In this document: piece by piece, positions 32,583-39,328 of the stretch | Layout: every line of letters starts with the position of its first letter | How positions within the stretch are numbered: position 1 is the stretch's first letter | Source of the DNA: VFZS01 sp964353255 | GTDB lineage: Bacteria > Acidobacteriota > Terriglobia > Bryobacterales > Bryobacteraceae | Direction: 5' to 3' | Length of the DNA stretch: 40,904 bases | Assembly (NCBI GenBank): GCA_964353255.1 | Contig: CAYGVJ010000035.1 | Span: forward strand, 1-40,904 | Notes under the pieces: generated by a model | What the model saw: only the letters and a program-made list of their open reading frames with translations | Database searches by the model: none | What the model was told of the DNA's origin: nothing | Program-made: the position numbers and the translations under genes

Positions 32583-33668
32583 ATGCGCCTGCTGCGACTA
32601 GTGCTCGGGTTCGCGCTGCTGGCGGCGGCCCTGCTGCCTCAGAAGGGCGAACCCGTAAAGACGGAAGTCGAGAAGATTAACCGCTCGGCCATCCTGATCG
32701 ACACTCACAACGACGCCCCGCTCCGCATCCTGAGAGGCGCCGACATAGGCCGGCGCTCCCGCGAGGGACACACCGACCTGCCGCGCCTGCGGGAGGGCGG
32801 CGTTGGCGCCGTGTTCTTCGCCGCCTACGTGGCGGCCGGATACGTGCCGAAGAGCCAGGCCGCACACCGGGCCCTGGAGATGCTAGACGCCATCCGGGAG
32901 GACATCATCGGCCGGTGCCCGCAGGATTTCCTGCCCGCTCTCACCGCCGGCGACATCGAACACGCTCACCGCAAGGGCCGGATCGCTGTGCTCATCGGGG
33001 TGGAAGGCGGCCACGCCATCGAGAACAGCCTTCGCCTGTTGCGCGCTTACTACGCCCTCGGGGCGCGCTACCTGACCCTCACCCACGTCAACACCAACGA
33101 CTGGGCCGATTCCTCAGGCGACATCGACAACCCCAAGGTGCCCCACCACAACGGCCTGACCGACTTCGGGCGCCAGGTCATCGCCGAGATGAACCGGCTG
33201 GGCATGATCGTGGACATCGCGCACGTCTCCGACAAGACGTTCTGGGACGTCCTGGAGGCCAGCCGGGCGCCGGTGCTCGCTTCGCATTCCTCCTGCCGCG
33301 CCCTGTGCAACGACCCGCGCAACATGACCGACGAGATGATCGTCGCCCTCGCCAAGAAGGGCGGCGTCATCCAGATCAACTTCAACCCCGGCTTCCTGAC
33401 CAAGCGCCCGGCGCCGCCCGCCAATCTCGGGGACGTGGTGTCCCACATCGATCACGCGGTGAAGCTGGGCGGCATCGACGCCGTGGGCCTCGGCAGCGAC
33501 TTTGACGGGATCGACCAGGTCCCCGCGGGCCTGGAGGACGTCTCGAAGTTCCCCAACCTGACGCGCGCCCTGCTGGAAAAGGGTTACTCCGCCGCCCAGA
33601 TCCGCCAGATCTATGGCGGCAACACGCTGCGGCTGATGCGCGCGGTGGAGGCCGCGGCCGGGCGGTGA
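32583..33668 (+). CDS. secreted membrane dipeptidase (peptidase family M19)
   Basis: A 361-residue zinc dipeptidase of the renal-dipeptidase type. A signal peptide (RLVLGFALLAAALLPQ) is followed by the HxD metal site LIDTHNDAP, a bridging Glu in GVEGGHAIEN, metal histidines in DIAHVSDKTF and LASHSSCRAL, and the active-site Asp in GLGSDFDGI. It hydrolyses dipeptides in the periplasm or outside. The gene is divergent from the efflux operon, with the TetR operators in between. Its TACAAT box ends 8 nt before the ATG and no Shine-Dalgarno is seen. It converges on the RpiB gene with a 12-nt gap. Together with the S9 peptidase it indicates external peptide use. Confidence 0.95.
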   Translation: MRLLRLVLGFALLAAALLPQKGEPVKTEVEKINRSAILIDTHNDAPLRILRGADIGRRSREGHTDLPRLREGGVGAVFFAAYVAAGYVPKSQAAHRALEMLDAIREDIIGRCPQDFLPALTAGDIEHAHRKGRIAVLIGVEGGHAIENSLRLLRAYYALGARYLTLTHVNTNDWADSSGDIDNPKVPHHNGLTDFGRQVIAEMNRLGMIVDIAHVSDKTFWDVLEASRAPVLASHSSCRALCNDPRNMTDEMIVALAKKGGVIQINFNPGFLTKRPAPPANLGDVVSHIDHAVKLGGIDAVGLGSDFDGIDQVPAGLEDVSKFPNLTRALLEKGYSAAQIRQIYGGNTLRLMRAVEAAAGR

Positions 33669-33680
33669 GCCCGGCCGTCC

Positions 33681-34250
33681 CTATTTGGGCTGCGCCAGCT
33701 CGAGCTCTTCGAGCTTACGCACTCGGCGGCGGAACTCTTCAGTGGCGCTGAACCTGGCGTTCAAGAACGCGCGGAGGATTTCCTCGGCCAGCTTGATCCC
33801 TATGATCCAGGCGCCCATGCACAGTAGGTTCACGTCGTCGTGCTCCACCGACTGGTGCGCCGAGTAGGTGTCGTGGCACAGCGCCGCGCGAATGCCCCGG
33901 ATTTTGTTGCCCGCGATCGTCGCGCCGATTCCCGTGCCGCACACCAGGATGCCGCGCTCGGCGCGCCCGCTCTTGATTTCCTCGCACACCAGCTTGGCGA
34001 TATCGGGGAAATCCACTGGATCGGTGCTGTAGCAGCCGCAATCCTTCACGCTGTGACCCCAGGAACGCAGCAGTTCCATTACGGGCCCTTTGAGCGGGAA
34101 CCCGGCGTGGTCCGAGCCAATAGCGAGTTTCATCTTTCGTCCTCCTGAGATGGTTCCTTGGGTTCCGGCAACAGACGCGCTGAAAGCGGCGCCGCCCAGA
34201 CCGGCTCCGAGAAAGGCCCGGCGCTTCAAGGCGCCAGCATCGATAGTCAT
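33681..34250 (-). CDS. rpiB: ribose-5-phosphate isomerase B with alternative Tat leader
   Basis: RpiB interconverts ribose 5-phosphate and ribulose 5-phosphate. The conserved core starts at the internal ATG 34133 (MKLAIGSDHAGFPLKG) and carries the active-site Cys in VCGTGIGATIAGNKI and the catalytic His region HDTYSAHQSVEHDD and LLCMGAWIIG. Length of the core (150 residues) fits the family. In frame upstream is a 39-residue twin-arginine leader (ALKRRAFLGAGLGGAAFSAS). The long start (34250) has GGAGG 8 nt upstream, and the short start has GGAGG 7 nt upstream, so both forms may be made, one exported and one cytosolic. A TACAAT -10 lies before the long start. Confidence 0.88.
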   Translation of the reverse strand: MTIDAGALKRRAFLGAGLGGAAFSASVAGTQGTISGGRKMKLAIGSDHAGFPLKGPVMELLRSWGHSVKDCGCYSTDPVDFPDIAKLVCEEIKSGRAERGILVCGTGIGATIAGNKIRGIRAALCHDTYSAHQSVEHDDVNLLCMGAWIIGIKLAEEILRAFLNARFSATEEFRRRVRKLEELELAQPK

Positions 34251-34273
34251 GAGCAGAACCTCCGCGAACGGCC

Positions 34274-34279
34274 ATTGTA
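34274..34279 (-). promoter_or_regulatory. candidate -10 box of rpiB
   Basis: TACAAT on the minus strand, 23 nt before the long rpiB start, leaving room for the GGAGG at the expected place. No clear -35 was identified. Confidence 0.45.
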
Positions 34280-34304
34280 TTACGAGGGGGTCGGGCGCGG
34301 CAGG

Positions 34305-34352
34305 CTGAACATTACCTTCGGTTCAGTACGCTCAGGACTTATGGTAGTCCTG
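34305..34352. promoter_or_regulatory. two inverted repeats in the rpiB/PEP-CTERM divergent region
   Basis: CTGAAC/GTTCAG (34305-34310 and 34321-34326, 10-nt loop) and CAGGACT/AGTCCTG (34333-34339 and 34346-34352, 6-nt loop). The second overlaps the -35 of the PEP-CTERM gene, so it may be an operator. No regulator gene is assigned. Confidence 0.4.
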
Positions 34353-34379
34353 GACCCACGCAGCCCCAGCCCCTACAAT
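34351..34379 (+). promoter_or_regulatory. promoter of the PEP-CTERM gene, leaderless arrangement
   Basis: -35 TGGACC (34351-34356), 17-nt spacer, -10 TACAAT (34374-34379). The -10 ends 8 nt before the ATG at 34388, so the mRNA would have essentially no leader. Confidence 0.55.
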
Positions 34380-34387
34380 CACACCGT

Positions 34388-35212
34388 ATGCGAACTTTGC
34401 CACTTTTCCTGGTCCTGTCAGCCGGCGCCGCCGCAGGCGCGCCGCTGGTTCTGACCGGCTCGCAGGGAAACCTCAGCGCTTCGGTAAGCTTTGACATCAC
34501 AGTCTTCAACAACCTCCGGGTCGTCCTGACGAACACATCCACCCACGACGTGAAGGTGCCCTCGGAGGTCCTTACGGCTCTGTTCTTTGACATCGTCGGC
34601 GACCCGAGCCTGACCCCCGTTTCGGCCGGCCTGGGCCCGGATAGCGCCGTCTGGTTCGGCGGAACCGACCCGGGCGGCATAGTGGGCGGGGAGTGGGCTT
34701 ACCGCAGCGGCCTTGCAGGGGCGCCCGGCGGCGCGCATCAGGGCCTCAGCAGCGCGGGCCTGAACTTGTTCGGCCCGCATGATCGATTCCCGGGCTCCAA
34801 CCTTCAGGGCCCGGACTCTCCAGACGGACTGCAATACGGGCTGACCTCCGCCGGCGACGACCCCAGCACGGGCAACACTCCCGTCACCGGCGGCTACGCG
34901 CTCATACACAGCTCGGTCGTCTTCACCCTGGGGGACCTGCCCTCCGGCTTCAGACTTGCTGACATTTCCAACGTCAGCTTCCAGTACGGCACGAGCCTCT
35001 GCGAGTTCACGACCTTCGCCGATCCTCCCTCGGAGACCCCGGAGCCAGGCTCGGCGGCGCTGGCGGCGATCGGGTTCGCCCTCCTGGCCGCCGCGCCCCT
35101 GCTCCGCCGACTCTTCAGAAGTCCCTCTGCGTCTTCGAGTGCGCCGGGCTTTCCTTCAGGGTGTGGTCTGCGGGCACGTGGAATAGCCCCGGCGAGGGCT
35201 CCCCGCGATTGA
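34388..35212 (+). CDS. PEP-CTERM sorting-domain protein
   Basis: A 274-residue secreted protein of unknown function. It has a short signal peptide (MRTLPLFLVLSAGAAAGAP), a Gly/Ser/Asp-rich beta domain and, near residues 217-243, a PEP-CTERM sorting signal: TPEPGSAALAAIGFALLAAAPLLRR, that is the PEP motif, a helix and a basic cluster. By family knowledge such proteins are processed by exosortase and delivered to an exopolysaccharide-associated surface. No exosortase gene is in the window. Normally the protein stops within a few residues of the basic cluster; here about 32 residues follow and overlap the convergent sigma-like gene by 98 nt, so the tail may be a read-through of a lost stop. Confidence 0.8.
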   Translation: MRTLPLFLVLSAGAAAGAPLVLTGSQGNLSASVSFDITVFNNLRVVLTNTSTHDVKVPSEVLTALFFDIVGDPSLTPVSAGLGPDSAVWFGGTDPGGIVGGEWAYRSGLAGAPGGAHQGLSSAGLNLFGPHDRFPGSNLQGPDSPDGLQYGLTSAGDDPSTGNTPVTGGYALIHSSVVFTLGDLPSGFRLADISNVSFQYGTSLCEFTTFADPPSETPEPGSAALAAIGFALLAAAPLLRRLFRSPSASSSAPGFPSGCGLRARGIAPARAPRD

Positions 35213-36260
35213 TGCCAGTGAGCCGGTAGACGGTCTCGCCGGACATCGGGTCGGTACGCTTGCTGTAGACCACCGTCTGCAACTGGGGCGAATACCACCG
35301 CTCGGTAACTGTCTCGATCGGGCGGTCATTGCCGATCTGTCCGGCGGCTATCACCATCGTCGAGCGCGTGCCCTCGGCCTCGACGCCCTCGATCATGCGC
35401 TTGCCGATCTCGATGATCTTCTCGACCGCGCCGCCGCCTACGCCCCCGGCGACGCCGTGGCCCACGCCGCCTCCGACGCCGCCCGGCACGCCGGCCATTG
35501 AGGCCCCCAGGAACACTTCCGGCTTGCCCAGCGGCAGCTTGCTGGCTGTGCGCGTGCTCGGATCAAGCACGTACGTGACGCCGGCCACCGGGTCGGTGAT
35601 GATGATCGTTCGCAACGGCTCGGCGGCTGCCCAGGGCCCTAGAGCGGCCAGCGTCTGCTCGCGCCGCGTCCGCCCCTGGCTGTCCCGGTAGAGCGTCGCA
35701 GTGGTCTTGCGCTGAATCCGGTTGCCGTCATAGAGCATCTGGGTGCTCTCACTCATGGCCTCGGCCGAAAAGGGCGCTCCCTTGACCACCTGGCCGGCTA
35801 TGCCGGCCTCGATGCTCATTTCCGAGTGGAACTCGCACAACACGGCTACTTCCCGGTAGCGTTCCGGCAAAGCCAGCACCGCTCTCCGAACCGCCGCCAG
35901 GCTCTCTCGATGCGTCAGGCTCGACAGCGGGTCACTGCCAGGCTGGGCCACCGCCGCCAGGCAGGCCGCGTCCGTCTCAGACCGGATTCTACTGAGGGAA
36001 CGCAACACCTGCTTGCGGGCAATTCCGTACATGTAGGCCGCCACTGAGCCGCGTTTCGGGTTGTAGCTGTTGCCCTCCCGCATCAGCGCCAGGAAAACCT
36101 CCTGCGTGACGTCCTCAGCAATCGCCTCCGAACCGCTCATCTGGAGCGCGAACCGATATACGCCTCCCTGGCGCCGGCGGTAGAGGGCCGTGAAAGCCGC
36201 CTCGTCCCCGGCCCTCAGCCGCCGCAGCAACTCTTCGTCGCTCGGCTCTCGGATGTCCAT
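35115..36260 (-). CDS. chimeric ECF-sigma-like protein lacking region 4 HTH
   Basis: A 381-residue frame made of two unlike parts. Residues about 5-90 are an ECF sigma-70 region 2 (EELLRRLRAGDEAAFTALY, IAEDVTQEVFLALM, AAYMYGIARKQVLR). Region 4 begins normally (VRRAVLALPERYREVAVLCEF) but, after EMS at about residue 149, switches to a different protein with no helix-turn-helix. Residues about 155-381 (GAPFSAEAMSEST, KTTATLYRDSQGRTRREQTL, WYSPQLQTVVYSKRTDPMSGETVYRL) resemble secreted proteins common in acidobacteria and include a Gly-rich stretch. An in-frame deletion fusing a sigma gene to a downstream gene is the simplest explanation. Start ATG 36260; an earlier TTG is possible. As written it should not recognise a -35 element. 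Confidence 0.7.
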   Translation of the reverse strand: MDIREPSDEELLRRLRAGDEAAFTALYRRRQGGVYRFALQMSGSEAIAEDVTQEVFLALMREGNSYNPKRGSVAAYMYGIARKQVLRSLSRIRSETDAACLAAVAQPGSDPLSSLTHRESLAAVRRAVLALPERYREVAVLCEFHSEMSIEAGIAGQVVKGAPFSAEAMSESTQMLYDGNRIQRKTTATLYRDSQGRTRREQTLAALGPWAAAEPLRTIIITDPVAGVTYVLDPSTRTASKLPLGKPEVFLGASMAGVPGGVGGGVGHGVAGGVGGGAVEKIIEIGKRMIEGVEAEGTRSTMVIAAGQIGNDRPIETVTERWYSPQLQTVVYSKRTDPMSGETVYRLTGINRGEPSPGLFHVPADHTLKESPAHSKTQRDF

Positions 36261-36354
36261 CCGCGATTGCCCGTCTCTTACTATTCGGCGCAGCGGGCCC
36301 AAAGGTTCCAGAAAACCATCCCGGTCGGGGACCGGCCCCCAAAGCCTCGCCCGC

Positions 36355-36360
36355 TACAAT
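36355..36360 (+). promoter_or_regulatory. candidate -10 box of the CRTAC1-like gene
   Basis: TACAAT ending 9 nt before the proposed TTG start at 36370, again giving a near-leaderless mRNA. No -35 is recognisable at 17 nt. Confidence 0.45.
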
Positions 36361-36369
36361 AAGAGCATA

Positions 36370-38004
36370 TTGCGCGGCTGGCTCCTGCTATCGGCGGCTC
36401 CCCTCCTGGCTGCGATCGTCGGCTTCCAGAGAACTCTTCCCGCCCCCATCCGGTTTCGCGACGTGGCCCGGCCAGCCGGGTTGCACTTTGTGCTCGAAAA
36501 CACGCCCACTGCGGAGAAGCATCTCATCGAGACCATGGCAGGCGGCGTGGCGGCCTTCGACTACAACGGCGACGGTCGCCCCGACATATTCTTCACCAAC
36601 GGCGCGACGATCCCGGGGCTCGAAAAGAACGCTCCCAAGTACTTCAACCGGCTGTTTCGCAACGACGGCGGCATGAAGTTCACCGACGTCACCGCGGAGG
36701 CGGGCCTGGCCGGAGTTGGCTATTCGATCGGCGCCGCCGCTGCAGACTACGACAACGACGGCCACGTGGACCTCTTCGTGGCGGGGGTTAATCGCAACAT
36801 CCTTTACCACAACCTCGGCAACGGCCGCTTCGAGGACGCGACCGAGAAGGCCGGCATCAAGGGCGGCGTCTGGACCGTGGCCGCCGGCTGGTTCGATTAC
36901 GACAACGACGGCCTGCTCGACCTGTTCGTGGCCAACTACCTACAGTGGTCGCCCGAGAAGAGCCGTTTCTGTGGTGATCGCGTTCTGAACCTCCGCGCCT
37001 ACTGCCATCCCAAGTACTTCGAGGGCCTGCCTAACACCCTCTACCGGAACCGCGGCGAAGGCGCCTTCGAAGACGTCTCTCAGAAATCCGGCCTCGCGCA
37101 GCACATCGGCAAGGCCATGAGCCTGGCCTTCGCCGACTACGACCGCGACGGCTACATGGACGTCTTCGTCACCAACGACAAGGTCCCCAACTTCCTCTTC
37201 CACAATCGCCGGGACGGCACCTTCGAGGAAGTCGCCCTGGCGGCCGGCGTGGCCCTGGCCGATCACGGCATGCCCATCTCCAGCATGGGCGCCGATTTCC
37301 GCGACTACGACAACGATGGCTGGCCCGATGTGAGCGTTGTCGCCCTGGCCGGCGAGAGCTTCCCGCTGTTTCGCAACCTGGGCAAGGGCATGTTCCGCGA
37401 CGCCACTCACGCCAGCGGTTTGGCGCCGCTGTGCGCCGGACGGAGTGGCTGGAGCCAGGGTTTCTTCGACCTGGACAACGACGGCTTCAAGGACCTGTTC
37501 GTCTCCGGCTCCCACGTCAACGACATGATCGAGCGCTTCGAAGCCTGCCGGTACAAAGAACGCAACATGGTTTTCGCCAACGCGGGCGGAAAGTTCGTGG
37601 ACGCCTCGGAGGACTTTCGGGACTCGGTGAAGGCGCACCGCGGCACGGCGTTCGCCGACTTCAACGGGGACGGAAGAATCGACGTCGTCATCTCCGCGCT
37701 GGGTGAGCCTGCCGAACTGTGGGAGAACCTGAGCACGGGCGGCAACCACTGGCTTACGCTCAAGCTGATTGGCTCGAAGAGCAACCGGGACGGCATCGGC
37801 GCTTTAGTCAGCCTGGGCGGCCAGACCAATCACATGAGCACCGCAGTCGGCTACTCCTCCTCCAGCCACGATGGTGTTCATTTCGGCCTCGGCAAGACGG
37901 AGGTTGCCGAGCGCATCGAGATCCGCTGGCCCAGCGGCACGCTTCAGGTGCTCAAGGACGTCAAGCCCGATCAGGTGCTATCCGTAGCTGAGCCGCGACC
38001 GTAA
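36370..38004 (+). CDS. secreted CRTAC1-like protein: FG-GAP/VCBS repeats plus ASPIC/UnbV domain
   Basis: A 544-residue secreted protein with a calcium-binding beta-propeller. A signal peptide (LRGWLLLSAAPLLAAIVG) is followed by repeated DxDxDGxxD loops: FDYNGDGRPDIFF, ADYDNDGHVDLFV, FDYDNDGLLDLFV, ADYDRDGYMDVFV, RDYDNDGWPDVSV, FDLDNDGFKDLFV and ADFNGDGRIDVVI, each closing a propeller blade. The C-terminal ASPIC/UnbV domain has SKSNRDGIGALVSLGG, SSSHDGVHFGLG and IEIRWPSGTLQVL. Function is unknown; cell-surface binding is likely. The start is set at TTG 36370, immediately before the signal peptide, because no ATG or GTG fits and the upstream frame lies antisense to the sigma-like gene. It converges on the TPR gene with a 10-nt gap. 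Confidence 0.88.
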   Translation: MRGWLLLSAAPLLAAIVGFQRTLPAPIRFRDVARPAGLHFVLENTPTAEKHLIETMAGGVAAFDYNGDGRPDIFFTNGATIPGLEKNAPKYFNRLFRNDGGMKFTDVTAEAGLAGVGYSIGAAAADYDNDGHVDLFVAGVNRNILYHNLGNGRFEDATEKAGIKGGVWTVAAGWFDYDNDGLLDLFVANYLQWSPEKSRFCGDRVLNLRAYCHPKYFEGLPNTLYRNRGEGAFEDVSQKSGLAQHIGKAMSLAFADYDRDGYMDVFVTNDKVPNFLFHNRRDGTFEEVALAAGVALADHGMPISSMGADFRDYDNDGWPDVSVVALAGESFPLFRNLGKGMFRDATHASGLAPLCAGRSGWSQGFFDLDNDGFKDLFVSGSHVNDMIERFEACRYKERNMVFANAGGKFVDASEDFRDSVKAHRGTAFADFNGDGRIDVVISALGEPAELWENLSTGGNHWLTLKLIGSKSNRDGIGALVSLGGQTNHMSTAVGYSSSSHDGVHFGLGKTEVAERIEIRWPSGTLQVLKDVKPDQVLSVAEPRP

Positions 38005-38014
38005 GGGAGCGGTT

Positions 38015-39328
38015 TCACGGCGGCGTGATTTGCGCCCCCTCCGGCTGCGCCCGCTGCTGGATCTCCTGGTACTTCCCCATGGCCTGCTTCGCCAGGTCCG
38101 CCTGGCCGGTGGCCTGGTAGGCGCGGGCGAGTTGGTAGTGCAGGCTGCCGTCAGTATCCAGCTCCAGGGCCGCCTTTAGGTGCGGGATCGCACGCGCCGC
38201 CTGCCCGGTGCGCATATAAGCTAGGCCGAGGGAGGCGCGCGCAGCCACCTGCCGGACAGCCTTTTCAAGATACGGAATCGCCTTCTCCGGCTGCCCTTGA
38301 AGGAGGAGCGTATCACCGTACATGAAGTTCAGAGGGGCAGCCTCGGGGTCGGCTTTGAGCAGCTCCTCCAGGATGGCCTGGGCACCCGCGTGATCGCGCG
38401 CTTCGTGCAGCGCTGCCGCCAATTCCAGGCGAAGCTGTGGATCGCCCGGCGCGAGCTTGAGCGCCTCACGCAACTCGGCGGCGGCTTCGAGGTGCCGGCG
38501 GTTACTGCTGGCGAGCTGGGCCTTGAACTGGTGCAGTTCGACAGAGGGCGGCAACTGCGCCAGCCGGGAGAGGGTCTGTGAGGCCAGCGCGTTGTATGCG
38601 CGCGACTGCCGGTAGTAGCTCTCTGGCGTGGGGGGCTGGACCCCACGCGCCGTCTTCCAGTCGGGCTGTGGCCGGGCCTGCTCCTTCCTCTCCTCTACGG
38701 CGGCCCAGTCCGGGTGGCCCGTTTTCCGGTAGATTTCGGCCAGGGCGGCGTGTGCCCCGGGCAGGGCGGGCATCTTCGCCAGCGCCTCGCGGTACAGTCC
38801 GAAGGCAGCGCCGTGCTGTCCCTGGCTGAGCCGGGTTTCGGCCACCAGCGCCAGCCACCAGGCGGAGCCTTGCGCGAGCTTGTCCAGGCGCTCGAAGGCG
38901 CGCCGGGAGAGCGCCTCGTAACAGCGTCCCAGAGCGAAGAGCGCGCGAGGTTCGCGCGGCTGGAGGGCGGCGGCTTTCTCCAGAGGCGCCGCCGCCCTAG
39001 CAGGCTCACCCAGTTCGAGGTAGATGGCGCCCAGCGAGAACCACGCGGGGTAGAGATTCGGCTGGAGCTTGACCGCCGCTTCGAACTGAGGGATGGCCTT
39101 ACGCGGCTGTCCGGCCAGTTGCTGGGCCAGGCCGAGGTTCAGGATTACGCCCGGGTTGTTGGGGACGGCGCGGACCAGCTCGGCGTAGACGGGGACAGCC
39201 TGGGCGAACCTACCGGCCGCCATCAGTTCCTTGGCGCGGCGGGACTTCAGCGCCAGGTCGTCCGGCTGGGCCAGCAGCAGGACGGCGAGTAGGGGCGAGG
39301 CACGCCTCGCCCCCACACTCGCGAACAC
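38015..39328 (-). CDS. secreted TPR-repeat protein coupled to a TonB receptor
   Basis: A 437-residue tetratricopeptide protein with at least eight repeats: AAGRFAQAVPVYAELVRAVP, QPRKAIPQFEAAVKLQP, EPARAAAPLEKAAALQP, QHGAAFGLYREALAKMP, HLEAAAELREALKLAPG, DHAGAQAILEELLKADP, QPEKAIPYLEKAV and QAARAIPHLKAALELD. It starts with GTG at 39328, which shares one base with the TonB-receptor stop (TAGTG), or with a GTG at 39316. The signal peptide (ARRASPLLAVLLLAQ) has its basic n-region encoded by a 28-bp palindromic repeat. TPR proteins often follow acidobacterial TonB receptors and probably act as periplasmic scaffolds; the partner is not known. Confidence 0.85.
   Translation of the reverse strand: MFASVGARRASPLLAVLLLAQPDDLALKSRRAKELMAAGRFAQAVPVYAELVRAVPNNPGVILNLGLAQQLAGQPRKAIPQFEAAVKLQPNLYPAWFSLGAIYLELGEPARAAAPLEKAAALQPREPRALFALGRCYEALSRRAFERLDKLAQGSAWWLALVAETRLSQGQHGAAFGLYREALAKMPALPGAHAALAEIYRKTGHPDWAAVEERKEQARPQPDWKTARGVQPPTPESYYRQSRAYNALASQTLSRLAQLPPSVELHQFKAQLASSNRRHLEAAAELREALKLAPGDPQLRLELAAALHEARDHAGAQAILEELLKADPEAAPLNFMYGDTLLLQGQPEKAIPYLEKAVRQVAARASLGLAYMRTGQAARAIPHLKAALELDTDGSLHYQLARAYQATGQADLAKQAMGKYQEIQQRAQPEGAQITPP
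39289..39316. repeat. 28-bp palindromic repeat, copy 2, inside the TPR signal-peptide codons
   Basis: GTAGGGGCGAGGCA followed by the near-complement CGCCTCGCCCCCAC; 26 of 28 bases match copy 1 at 15361-15388. It encodes, on the minus strand, VGARRASPL at residues 5-13 of the TPR protein. Confidence 0.85.

Noticed and set aside
36190..36369. Longer N-terminus of the CRTAC1-like protein
   Set aside because: The extension is Ser/Arg-rich and lies antisense to the 5' end of the sigma-like gene; the signal peptide begins right at 36370.
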